Of a stretch of DNA of 61,239 nucleotides, positions 1-7,913 are shown in pieces. Numbering within the stretch: position 1 is the stretch's first letter; the number at the start of each line of letters is the position of its first letter. Source of the DNA: Bacteroidota bacterium (GTDB lineage Bacteria > Bacteroidota > Bacteroidia > NORP154); NCBI GenBank assembly GCA_022572355.1, contig JACZWC010000026.1, positions 1-61,239 on the forward strand. Reading direction: 5' to 3'. The translations under genes and the position numbers were made by a program. Under the pieces are notes generated by a model. The model did not search any database and was not told the origin of the DNA. It saw only the letters and a program-made list of their open reading frames with translations.

Positions 1-1
1 G

Positions 2-505
2 AGCAAAGTGGCTAAAAAGCAAGGCAGGTTTCAAGAAGCCCTTGAAATGTATGAACTCCACATACAAATGCGTGACAGTATCAACAACGAGAAAACTCAA
101 AAAGCTACAATTCGCCAGCAGACCAAGTATGAATTTGAAAAGGCGCAGCTTGTGAAGGAACAGGAAGAAAAAGATGCTGCTCGTGTCATAGCTGAAGAAA
201 CCAGCAGAAGAGATAATCTTCAATACTCTGTAATCCTAATTGCTATTCTTGTCCTCTTTGGAGGAGTGCTCTCTCTTGGGTTTGTGAAGGTAAGTCCAAG
301 AATGGCGGAGGGAATTATCTTCTTCTCCTTCCTTATCCTTTTTGAGTTCCTGCTCGTACTTGCAGACCCATACATCGATAGATGGTCGGGAGGAGCACCG
401 GGGATTAAGCTCTTATTTAATGCTGGAATAGCGGCTCTAATTTTTCCAGCTCATGCTTTTTTTGAAAGTAGACTCAAGGGGAAGCTTGTTAAAAGCAGAA
501 CGTGA
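2..505 (+). CDS. TPR-type membrane protein, 3' end only
   Basis: C-terminal part of a gene that begins before the window. The frame is open from base 2, so the GTG at 8 is internal and not a start. About 167 residues are visible: a final TPR-like helix pair (EALEMYELHIQMRDSI), a charged, probably coiled-coil stretch, then three hydrophobic segments at roughly residues 74-97, 101-122 and 136-154 with DPYIDR between the second and third, and a short basic tail. There is no kinase, LytTR or phosphatase domain after the membrane part, although many Bacteroidota TPR sensors carry one. The C-terminal architecture matches the TPR gene at 59086-60945, and the helix pair matches the next gene, so this is one family. 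Its TGA overlaps the GTG that can start the next gene. Function unknown; a membrane signalling or scaffold role is inferred. Confidence 0.8.
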   Translation, partial: SKVAKKQGRFQEALEMYELHIQMRDSINNEKTQKATIRQQTKYEFEKAQLVKEQEEKDAARVIAEETSRRDNLQYSVILIAILVLFGGVLSLGFVKVSPRMAEGIIFFSFLILFEFLLVLADPYIDRWSGGAPGIKLLFNAGIAALIFPAHAFFESRLKGKLVKSRT

Positions 506-2799
506 AACTCAAACACTACAAGGAATGCTATCTTAGGCCTGTGGTGAAACGATACTTCATAACGCTATTGATGCTTCTCTCGGCTTTTGGGCTTCGTGCC
601 ATAGACCAGAGGGCTATTGACTCTCTGAAAACTATAATACATAGTGCGAAGCATGACACTTCTGTTTGCAAAGCCTACCTAAGCTGGGGTGAGGAAATTT
701 ATATGAGCAACCCTGACACTGCAGTCATTCTGTTTCATAAGGCGCGTGAGACTGCAGAGAGAGAACTGACAAAAAGCCCACCCTCTGCCCTTGAAAAAAA
801 GTACTCGTCTTCTTTAGCCAATGCCCTAAACAATATTGGATATATCTATGACGATCAAGGAGAAATTACTAAGGCACTGGAGTGCTATCATGAAAGTTTG
901 AAAATAAGAGAAGAGATAGGGGATAAAAAGGGCATCGCTATATCCTTAAACAATATTGGGTATATCTACAATGATCAGGGGGACATTCCCAAAGCATTGA
1001 AGTACTATCATGAGAGCTTGAAAATAAGAGAAGAAATAGGTGATAAAAGTGGTATCGCTTACTCTTTAAACAATATAGGGTATATCTACAAGGATCAAGG
1101 TAACATACCTAAGGCACTGGAGTACTTTCATAAAAGCTTGAAAATAGATGAAGACCTTGGTAACAAGAATGGCGTAGCTATCTCCTTAAACAATATTGGA
1201 CTTACCTATAAAAATCAAGGTGATATCGATAAAGCACTGGAGTACTATCATAAAAGTTTGAAAATAAAAAAGGAAACAGGTAACAAAAAGGGCATAGCTC
1301 TCTCTTTAAACAATATTGGGCACATCTATGACGATCAAGGAGAAATTACCAGGGCACTGGAGTATTATAATAAAAGTTTGAAAATAAGAGAAGAAATAGG
1401 GGATAAAAAAGGTATCGCTATGTCATTAAACAATATTGGGCTTGTTCATGATCATCGAGGTGACATACCTAGTGCCCTGGAGTATCTCCATAAAAGTTTG
1501 AAATTATATGAAGAATTAGGTAACAAAAGCGGCCTAGCCGCCTCTTTAAAAAATATTGGGGAAGTAGAATTCAGTCGAGATGCGTTAGCAAGTGCATACA
1601 ATTACGGAACCCGTGGGCTGGAAATTGCACGGGAAATAGGTTCGCCCGATCTCATATCTAAGAATTCAGGTTTATTGAGCAAAATAGCCAGAAGGCAAGG
1701 CAATTATAATCAAGCGTTAGAAATGTACGAACTCCATATCCAAATGCGGGATAGCATCAAGAATGAAGAAACCCAGAAGGCCAGCATAAAACAACAGTTC
1801 AAATATGATTATGAAAAGAAAGAAGCGGTAGCCAATGCTCAACACCTGGCTGAAATGGAAAAGCAGGAAGCCCTGGCTGCTTCTGAAGAATACAGACAGA
1901 ACATAATAATCGGTTCTGTCAGCGGTGGGCTGGGGCTTGTGATCTTGTTCAGCTTCTTCTTGTTCAACCGCTTTCGTTTAATCCGAAAACAAAAAGGAGT
2001 TATTGAAGAGCAGAAAATAGCGGTAGACAAAGCATACGGCTCACTGGAAGAAAAGAACAAAGAAATCACAGACAGTATAAACTACGCGCAACGCATACAG
2101 GCTGCTATACTACCTCCTGACAGGATAGTGAGGCAATACCTCAAGGATAGTTTTGTGTTGTACAAACCCAAAGACATTGTTGCTGGTGACTTCTATTGGG
2201 TTGAACAAGTTGGAGATACTGTTCTCTTTGCTGCTGCAGATTGCACTGGCCATGGTGTACCAGGCGCAATGCTGAGCATGCTATGTAACAATGCACTGAA
2301 CCGTTCGGTGAGAGAATATGGTATCACTGATCCGGGGAAAATACTGGATAAAACACGCGAGATTATCATAGCGGAATTTGAAAAATCAGATGAACATGTA
2401 AAGGATGGCATGGATATTTCTCTTTGCGCACTGAATGGAAACAAACTACTATTTGCCAGTGCCTATAACCTTTTGTGGATCATAAGAAACAGCGATGTAA
2501 TAGAAATTAAAGGAGACAGGCAGCCCATTGGCAACTCTGACAACCCTCAGCCATTTACCACCCATTCATTTGAACTTGAAAAGGGAGACATATTCTACAT
2601 ATTCTCAGATGGATATGTCGATCAGTTTGGTGGCAAGAAAGGCAAGAAGCTCAAGGCTAAGGCTTTCAGAGAATTACTGCTCAACATGAGGGATAAACCA
2701 ATGGATGAGCAAAGAGAAAATCTGGATAGCGCTTTTGAAAGCTGGAGAGGCGAATTGGAGCAAATAGACGATGTATGTGTGATTGGGGTAAAAGTATAG
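502..2799 (+). CDS. TPR sensor with C-terminal SpoIIE-type PP2C phosphatase
   Basis: Predicted membrane-bound serine/threonine phosphatase of the SpoIIE/RsbU class. Order: export signal or N-terminal membrane segment (RYFITLLMLLSAFGLRA), about eight TPR units (residues ~108-430, seven at exact 40-residue spacing), a charged helix, one transmembrane segment (~467-488), a coiled coil, then the SpoIIE domain (~529-765) starting AQRIQAAILPP. Metal-binding acidic motifs are intact: GDFYW (~562), DCTGHG (~580), DGMD (~635), SDGYVDQFGG (~703) and the terminal DDVCV (~756). The layout suggests a periplasmic TPR sensor controlling a cytoplasmic phosphatase. GTG at 502 overlaps the preceding TGA by four bases; GTG at 541 or 544 puts the signal sequence at the very N-terminus and is equally possible. 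The partner anti-sigma or STAS protein is not nearby. Confidence 0.85.
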   Translation: MKLKHYKECYLRPVVKRYFITLLMLLSAFGLRAIDQRAIDSLKTIIHSAKHDTSVCKAYLSWGEEIYMSNPDTAVILFHKARETAERELTKSPPSALEKKYSSSLANALNNIGYIYDDQGEITKALECYHESLKIREEIGDKKGIAISLNNIGYIYNDQGDIPKALKYYHESLKIREEIGDKSGIAYSLNNIGYIYKDQGNIPKALEYFHKSLKIDEDLGNKNGVAISLNNIGLTYKNQGDIDKALEYYHKSLKIKKETGNKKGIALSLNNIGHIYDDQGEITRALEYYNKSLKIREEIGDKKGIAMSLNNIGLVHDHRGDIPSALEYLHKSLKLYEELGNKSGLAASLKNIGEVEFSRDALASAYNYGTRGLEIAREIGSPDLISKNSGLLSKIARRQGNYNQALEMYELHIQMRDSIKNEETQKASIKQQFKYDYEKKEAVANAQHLAEMEKQEALAASEEYRQNIIIGSVSGGLGLVILFSFFLFNRFRLIRKQKGVIEEQKIAVDKAYGSLEEKNKEITDSINYAQRIQAAILPPDRIVRQYLKDSFVLYKPKDIVAGDFYWVEQVGDTVLFAAADCTGHGVPGAMLSMLCNNALNRSVREYGITDPGKILDKTREIIIAEFEKSDEHVKDGMDISLCALNGNKLLFASAYNLLWIIRNSDVIEIKGDRQPIGNSDNPQPFTTHSFELEKGDIFYIFSDGYVDQFGGKKGKKLKAKAFRELLLNMRDKPMDEQRENLDSAFESWRGELEQIDDVCVIGVKV
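825..1560 (+). repeat. Six 120-bp tandem units encoding TPRs
   Basis: Inside the SpoIIE gene the DNA repeats with an exact 120-base period. The word AAACAATATTGG ends at or within a base or two of 840, 960, 1080, 1200, 1320, 1440 and (as AAAATATTGG) 1560, and CATAAAAGTTTGAAAATA-like words recur at the same phase. Each period is one 40-residue TPR (LNNIG..Y..QG.I..ALEY..KSLKI.EE.G.K.G.A.S). Nucleotide-level similarity across units suggests recent duplication or gene conversion. Confidence 0.85.
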
Positions 2800-2927
2800 C
2801 ACATGATAGAACTATTTTCAGTGTATTACCGTCTGTAACAATGGTTATGGCGCCAGAAGGGGTCAGAACGCATGTTGTATTTAGCAGATGTAAAACAATG
2901 CCCACACTACCTTAAAAACCGAGACTG

Positions 2928-3242
2928 TTGCTCAACAAGTATTCTCTTTTCTCTTTCCTAATCGTTTTCATCTCATCCTGCAATACTTTCAAAATTGCAG
3001 ACAGAGTCGTCACCAATAAATTCGAAAAGGCGAATCTGGTTTCCAAAATAAGAGATGTAAATAATTACCGCATAGACTATTGGGACAGCGATGATGATAT
3101 TATTCCAGTATCAGTTGCTCAATCGTTGCAAAATCATATGAATGATTGTCGCTTAGAAGTCATTCCCAAAACCAAGCACATGCCAAATATTGAAAAGCCA
3201 AAGCTGTTTAATGAAATATTGATCAATTTTCTGACTGAGTAG
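2928..3242 (+). pseudogene. Alpha/beta hydrolase remnant with internal deletion
   Basis: A 104-codon frame starting at TTG 2928. The first ~20 residues form a lipoprotein signal (FSFLIVFISSC, lipobox Cys18). From about residue 50 the sequence looks like the end of an alpha/beta hydrolase: an acidic-residue loop (YWDSDDDIIPVSVAQSLQ) and a catalytic-histidine segment (VIPKTKHMPNIEKP) followed by the final helix. The nucleophile elbow (GxSxG), oxyanion region and most of the core, normally about 150-200 residues, are absent, and the join stays in frame. I read this as a lipoprotein-anchored hydrolase that lost its middle; a functional mini-protein cannot be excluded. It is followed by a short palindromic repeat and convergent pheT. 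Confidence 0.55.
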
Positions 3243-3257
3243 CCACGCTCGCCCGGA

Positions 3258-3290
3258 CCTACCTGTTGGCAGACAGGTCTGTAATCCGAG
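3258..3290. repeat. Short palindromic repeat with GGCAGAC core
   Basis: ACCTGT (3261-3266), TGGCAG, ACAGGT (3273-3278) form a perfect 6-bp stem, in the context CGGACCT...TCTGTAATCCGA. The GGCAGAC core recurs at 5806 and 20614. It lies between two converging genes, so it may also end transcripts, but it lacks a T run. Confidence 0.6.
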
Positions 3291-3304
3291 GGTAGCATGC
3301 TTAT

Positions 3305-5734
3305 TTACCGAATCTCCGCTCCAAATTCCGATTTGTAGGCACTTTTCAAGTTCTCCATTACTGAATCGATCTCTTTATCCGTCAAGGTTTTAGAGTCATC
3401 CTGAAAAGTAAAGCCGAGCGCATAGGACTTCTTTCCCTCCCCTATTTTGTCTCCTTCATAAACATCGAAGATATTCACTGATTTAAGGATCTTTTTCTCT
3501 GTTTTCACAGCCAATTCCCTCAAGGAATCATATCTCGTATTCTTATCTAGCAGCAATGCAAGGTCCCTTCTCACCTCAGGAAATCGGGCTAGCTCTTTAT
3601 GCCTGATCTTGTTTACCTTTAACAAGGACTGCACCTGATCCCAGTTGATCTCCGCATAATACACCGGGCTTTTTATACCAAATTTCTTGAGTACTGATTT
3701 CTTTACCGCTCCAAGGGTGGCTATGTGCTTTTTCAAAATAAAAATACTTTGTCCTTGCAATGAGTGAGCGTCATGATCTTCTTCCTGTACCCCGGGTTTG
3801 CTGATCCCCAACCTGTCAAAAATCTGCATCACCGCTCCCTTTAACACATAATAGTTTGCTTTTCCCTCATCAGCCTGCCAGGACTCTGCTTCCAATTTCC
3901 CCGAAAGCGTAATCCCCAACAACTGTCTCTCGTGATATTGTCCGGAATCATCGCCATCCACACTTTTCTTTTCGTAGGATTTCCCGAATTCGTATAGTTT
4001 CAGATCAGGCCGCTGGTGGTTTTGGTTTCTTTCAACCACTTCTAAAGCTCCATAGAGGAGATTGCTTCGCAATACGTCCAGATCGGCATTGAGCGGGTTG
4101 AGAATGGCTACCTCTTCCGTTCCGCTGTAATAAGAAGAGTGTGAAATCGAGTTCAGCATAATCTCATTAAACCCACTTCCGGTGAGTAGCTCCGCTATGG
4201 TTTCCTTAGAATTATCAACTTCCGCATCACTCGCAGAAACTCCATAACTCATGGATGTGGAATCCTCCACGTTATTGTATCCATAAATTCTCAGCACCTC
4301 CTCTATTACGTCAACCTCTCTGGTCACATCTGCTCTGTAGGGCGGAATTGACAATTTGAGACCATCTTCTGATTCATCTTCCACTTCAATATCCAGCGAT
4401 GTCAAGATTCGTTTTATAAGATCCTGGTCGAGCTCTTTCCCAATTAATTTATTACAATTTGAATAGCTGAAGTTCACCCTAAAATATCTTATTTTTTCCG
4501 GGTATATATCTATGACCTCTGAAGATATCTCACCCCCGGCGATCTCTTTTATCAATAGTGCTGCTCGCTTCAAGGCCAATATTGTCATGTTTGGATCTGC
4601 TCCTCTCTCAAATCGAAAGGAGGCATCGGTATTTAACTCATGCCGCTTTGCGGCCTTTCTGATCGTAATCGGATCAAAATAAGCGCTTTCCAGGAAGATA
4701 TTCTTTGTTGATTCGCTAACGCCCGAATTGTTGCCTCCGAATACTCCAGCCAGGCACATGCCGCCATTTTCATCGCAGATCATCAGGTCAGAGCCCGACA
4801 ATTTTCTTTCAACATCATCCAGCGTGGTAAATTTGGTGCCCTCATTCAATTTTTTGATGATGACCTTTCCCCCTGATATTTTATCGGCATCAAAGGCATG
4901 TAATGGCTGCCCCAGCTCGTGCAGCACGTAATTCGTTATGTCTACGATGTTGTTGATCGGGGAGATGCCAATGGATTTGATTCTGTTTCGAATCCACTCC
5001 GGCGAATCGCCAACGGTTATTCCCGATATAGAAACACCTGCATATCTCGGGCAAGCAGCTTGGTCTTCCACCTCCACAGTTATTGATGAGCTGTCATTAT
5101 ACACCACAAAGTTTTCCACGCTTGGCATTTTAACCACAGCCTCCTCTTCATAACGAGCTTTGAGCACAGCCTTAATATCGCGTGCTACCCCAATGTGTGA
5201 AGCCGCGTCAATCCTGTTGGGCGTAAGGCCAATATCGAAGATCGTGTCGACCTCCATATTATAATAGTTCTTTACTGCATCTCCAACATTCGCAGACGCG
5301 TCCAATTCTATAATGCCATCGTGCTCATGGCCGAGCCCAATTTCATCTTCGGCACAGATCATCCCCTCTGAATCCTCTCCGCGTATGTTCGCGTTCTTGA
5401 TTTCAAAATTCTCGCCTTTTATTGGATATATGGTAACCCCTACACGAGCCACTATCACCTTTTGGCCCTCTTTTACATTGGGTGCACCGCACACTATAGT
5501 CAAATCCTTTCCATCCCCAACATCGACTGAAGTGACACTGAGCTTATCTGCATTGCTATGCTTGGCAACCGATTTTATTTCACCAACAACAAGCCCTTCC
5601 AGACCTCCCACAACCGCTCCCGACTGCTCAATTCCTTCAACCTCCAACCCGCAATCCGTCAGCAGTTCTGCCAACTTATCTGCGTCTAAACTCACGTCGA
5701 TATACTCCTTTAACCAGTTGTATGAGATCTTCAT
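3305..5734 (-). CDS. pheT: Phenylalanine--tRNA ligase beta subunit
   Basis: Large subunit of the alpha2-beta2 phenylalanyl-tRNA synthetase that charges tRNA-Phe in the cytoplasm. The 809 residues show the usual bacterial order: N-terminal tRNA-binding OB fold (~40-150, VVGEIKSVAKHSNADKLSV and CGAPNV), the B3/B4 editing region (~215-385, including RYAGVSI and HAFDADKI), the B5 DNA-binding-like fold (IPPYRADVTREVDVIEE), the catalytic-like core, and the C-terminal FDX-ACB anticodon-binding domain (~715-808, FPEVRRDLALLLD). Length is normal for the phylum. The ATG at 5734 begins MKISYNWLKEYIDV, the conserved N-terminus. A near-consensus -7 box (TACTTTTA on the minus strand, 5763-5756) lies 22 bases upstream. 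pheS is not in the window. Confidence 0.97.
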   Translation of the reverse strand: MKISYNWLKEYIDVSLDADKLAELLTDCGLEVEGIEQSGAVVGGLEGLVVGEIKSVAKHSNADKLSVTSVDVGDGKDLTIVCGAPNVKEGQKVIVARVGVTIYPIKGENFEIKNANIRGEDSEGMICAEDEIGLGHEHDGIIELDASANVGDAVKNYYNMEVDTIFDIGLTPNRIDAASHIGVARDIKAVLKARYEEEAVVKMPSVENFVVYNDSSSITVEVEDQAACPRYAGVSISGITVGDSPEWIRNRIKSIGISPINNIVDITNYVLHELGQPLHAFDADKISGGKVIIKKLNEGTKFTTLDDVERKLSGSDLMICDENGGMCLAGVFGGNNSGVSESTKNIFLESAYFDPITIRKAAKRHELNTDASFRFERGADPNMTILALKRAALLIKEIAGGEISSEVIDIYPEKIRYFRVNFSYSNCNKLIGKELDQDLIKRILTSLDIEVEDESEDGLKLSIPPYRADVTREVDVIEEVLRIYGYNNVEDSTSMSYGVSASDAEVDNSKETIAELLTGSGFNEIMLNSISHSSYYSGTEEVAILNPLNADLDVLRSNLLYGALEVVERNQNHQRPDLKLYEFGKSYEKKSVDGDDSGQYHERQLLGITLSGKLEAESWQADEGKANYYVLKGAVMQIFDRLGISKPGVQEEDHDAHSLQGQSIFILKKHIATLGAVKKSVLKKFGIKSPVYYAEINWDQVQSLLKVNKIRHKELARFPEVRRDLALLLDKNTRYDSLRELAVKTEKKILKSVNIFDVYEGDKIGEGKKSYALGFTFQDDSKTLTDKEIDSVMENLKSAYKSEFGAEIR

Positions 5735-5777
5735 AAAAGCTTGTTCTTGTAGGGGTAAAAGTAATGAGAAATTGCAT

Positions 5778-5915
5778 CAACGAATAACGAATCTTCCCGC
5801 CTATCGGCAGACGGGTGCGAATAAACGAATCCCATATGGATTAACCCAGTACTATAAAATGATGAAATTCATTTTATTAGTAATTCGCACATTCGTATTA
5901 ATTCGTAATTCGTTG
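5778..5915. repeat. Large nested imperfect inverted repeat
   Basis: Outer arms CAACGAATAACGAAT (5778-5792) and ATTCGTAATTCGTTG (5901-5915) pair at 14 of 15 positions. Inner arms GTGCGAAT (5815-5822) and ATTCGCAC (5883-5890) pair perfectly. AAAATGA/TCATTTT pair near the centre. A small CCCG...CGGG hairpin with a GGCAGAC core sits in the left arm (5796-5815). No ORF of merit. It fills most of the gap between the divergent pheT and glycosyltransferase genes. Confidence 0.75.
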
Positions 5916-6002
5916 ACCGGTTAGCACTAAGCCCCCCTTTATCCGCAATTCCACTTTAATAACTACTTTCGTTTTGTTGATCTAATTTCCATTCTCCACC
6001 TC

Positions 6003-7127
6003 TTGAAAATAGCTGTTAATACCCGTCTTCTCATAAAAAATAAGCTGGAGGGAATTGGGTGGTTCGCTTATGAAACGCTTAAGAGAATTACGGGTTCTCA
6101 CCCTGAGCATCAATTCTACTTTTTATTTGACAGGCCTTACGACGAATCATTTGTTTTTGGTTCAAACGTAACGCCGATTGTCATTGGGCCTCAGGCCAGG
6201 CATCCGTTCTTGTTTTATTTATGGTTTGAGAAATCAATTCCCAAGGCCTTGAACAAAATCGTTCCTGACCTGTTTCTTTCACCTGACGGATATAATTCAC
6301 TATCAACAAAAACGCCAACGCTACCGGTAATTCACGATTTGAATTTTGAACATTTCCCTGAACAACTTCCGTTTTTGGTGCGCAAATATTATAAACACTA
6401 TTTCCCGCAGTTTGCGCATAAAGCAACTAGAATTGCAACTGTTTCTGAATTTTCAAAATCAGATATCGTCTCCACTTATGGAATAAACCCCGACAAGATT
6501 GACGTGGTGTACAATGGAGCCAATGAGGTGTATCAGCCAATTAACCCCGAAGCTATTGTAGAATGTCGGAATCAATATACGGGTGGGTCTCCCTACTTTC
6601 TTTTTATTGGATCACTCCTGCCGCGAAAGAACATTGCCAACTTATTCTCTGCCTTTGATTTATTCAAACAGAACGCTTCGAACAATATTAAGTTGATGAT
6701 AATTGGAGAAAAGAAGTGGTGGACCAACGAAATTAAACGATCTTATGAATCGATGGCTCACAAAGATGCTGTGATCTTCAAAGGGCACACCTCACCCGAT
6801 GAACTCAAGCTGCTTATACCATCTGCTTTGGCGCTGACATACGTGTCGTTTTTTGAAGGCTTTGGCATTCCAATAATTGAAGCGATGAGATGCGGAACGC
6901 CAGTCATTACATCCAACACCTCGAGCATGCCCGAAATAGCCGGGGATGCAGCTATGTTGTTAGATCCCAACTCTGTGCAATCTATTGCTGATGCGATGAT
7001 CAAAATATCGGCTAGTGAAGAATTGAGAAAAAGCCTCAGTGAAAAAGGTTTGACACGGGCAAAGGATTTTTCCTGGAATGCGACAGCAGATAAATTATGG
7101 GATTCCATCATTAAAAGCTGTTGTTAA
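6003..7127 (+). CDS. Glycosyltransferase family 4-like protein
   Basis: Retaining GT-B glycosyltransferase that would transfer a sugar from a nucleotide-sugar donor to a surface glycan precursor at the inner face of the membrane. The 374 residues show an N-terminal acceptor domain (KIAVNTRLL...GIGWFAYETL; PVIHDLNFEHFPE; ATVSEFSKSDI near 150) and a C-terminal donor domain (LFIGSLLPRKNI ~200; GHTSPDELKLL; EGFGIPIIEAMRCGTPVITS ~285, the E-x7-E motif; MPEIAGDAAMLLDP). The start is TTG at 6003, giving the expected N-terminal KIAVNTR strand; no ATG lies closer. A TACTTTCG box at 5964 may be its -7 element. It stands alone, away from the polysaccharide cluster at 36873-42393, so its glycan is unknown. 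Confidence 0.88.
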   Translation: MKIAVNTRLLIKNKLEGIGWFAYETLKRITGSHPEHQFYFLFDRPYDESFVFGSNVTPIVIGPQARHPFLFYLWFEKSIPKALNKIVPDLFLSPDGYNSLSTKTPTLPVIHDLNFEHFPEQLPFLVRKYYKHYFPQFAHKATRIATVSEFSKSDIVSTYGINPDKIDVVYNGANEVYQPINPEAIVECRNQYTGGSPYFLFIGSLLPRKNIANLFSAFDLFKQNASNNIKLMIIGEKKWWTNEIKRSYESMAHKDAVIFKGHTSPDELKLLIPSALALTYVSFFEGFGIPIIEAMRCGTPVITSNTSSMPEIAGDAAMLLDPNSVQSIADAMIKISASEELRKSLSEKGLTRAKDFSWNATADKLWDSIIKSCC

Positions 7128-7165
7128 GTGTTAAGGCATCACCCGGAAGTTGAAATATGAAAGAT

Positions 7166-7250
7166 TCAGACGCTGAAGGACGCAGATTTGAATATGATCT
7201 ACGCTGAAATAAACAGCGCATATCAGCTAAAACCAGCGTTAATCAGCGTC
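7166..7250. repeat. Inverted repeat built of CGCTGA/TCAGCG words
   Basis: GACGCTGA (7169-7176) pairs perfectly with TCAGCGTC (7243-7250). Between them lie further copies of CGCAGA, CGCTGA, CAGCGC, CAGC and CCAGCGTT. It sits between the glycosyltransferase and rnhB genes and encodes no convincing ORF. Confidence 0.7.
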
Positions 7251-7268
7251 AAAAAACACAATAATTAA

Positions 7269-7871
7269 ATGTTAAAGCTTCACCATAACAAGGACCTTCT
7301 CGAAGCCGGATGCGATGAGGCTGGCAGAGGATGTTTGGCAGGACCCGTTTTTGCTGCATCGGTTATTCTTCCACCTAAATTCAAACACCCCCTACTCAAT
7401 GACTCCAAACAGCTTACGGAAAAGCAACGCGAACTGTTGAGGCCCATCATTGAAAAAGAGGCGGTCGCTTGGTCCGTTGCCCAGATGGATAATCATGAAA
7501 TTGACGCGATCAATATCCTGAAGGCCTCAATTTATAGCATGCACAAGGCTGTCGATTCATTGAGTGTGAAGCCCGAGCTTTTACTCATTGATGGAAATCG
7601 GTTTTACAATTACCGCGACGTCCCACACAAATGCATTATTCGGGGCGATGGCATATTTATGTCGATCGCCGCTGCTTCTGTACTTGCTAAAACGCACCGC
7701 GATGATTTTATGCTGACACTTCATTCGACATTTCCAATGTACGACTGGCTTCACAACAAAGGATATCCAACCAAAAAACACCGTGAAGCGTTGAGGCAAT
7801 ATGGTGCTTGTGAATTTCATCGCAAGACTTTTCGGTTGCTGCCAACACAATTTTCATTATTTGCCTCATGA
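7269..7871 (+). CDS. rnhB: Ribonuclease HII
   Basis: Endonuclease that removes single misincorporated ribonucleotides and RNA from RNA/DNA hybrids in the cytoplasm. The 200-residue protein carries the diagnostic DEAGRG box at 16-21 (Asp16 and Glu17 metal ligands), LLIDGNRF with the third acidic ligand (~108), a well preserved SIAAASVLAKTHRD segment (~138), and KGYPTKKHREAL (~163), which contacts the substrate. Length is typical. The ATG at 7269 is the only sensible start and lies just after the inverted repeat that precedes it. The DUF3352-like gene follows 42 bases downstream but has its own promoter-like boxes. Confidence 0.96.
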   Translation: MLKLHHNKDLLEAGCDEAGRGCLAGPVFAASVILPPKFKHPLLNDSKQLTEKQRELLRPIIEKEAVAWSVAQMDNHEIDAINILKASIYSMHKAVDSLSVKPELLLIDGNRFYNYRDVPHKCIIRGDGIFMSIAAASVLAKTHRDDFMLTLHSTFPMYDWLHNKGYPTKKHREALRQYGACEFHRKTFRLLPTQFSLFAS

Positions 7872-7894
7872 TCTGGGAGCAAGTGTTAATTTTG
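7861..7894 (+). promoter_or_regulatory. Bacteroidota-type promoter for the 7914 gene
   Basis: TTG at 7861-7863, 23 bases, then TAATTTTG at 7887-7894, which fits the TAnnTTTG -7 consensus exactly. It lies 19 bases before the ATG of the DUF3352-like gene and overlaps the end of rnhB. Confidence 0.5.
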
Positions 7895-7913
7895 TGCCCT
7901 ATTCTTCTGTCAA

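Noticed and set aside
825..1560. Regular 120-base repeats suggesting a CRISPR-like array
   Set aside because: The repeats are in frame, code TPR units of 40 residues and have no distinct spacers.
5313..5924. A 203-codon plus-strand frame over the start of pheT
   Set aside because: It is the complement of clear pheT codons plus the intergenic dyad.
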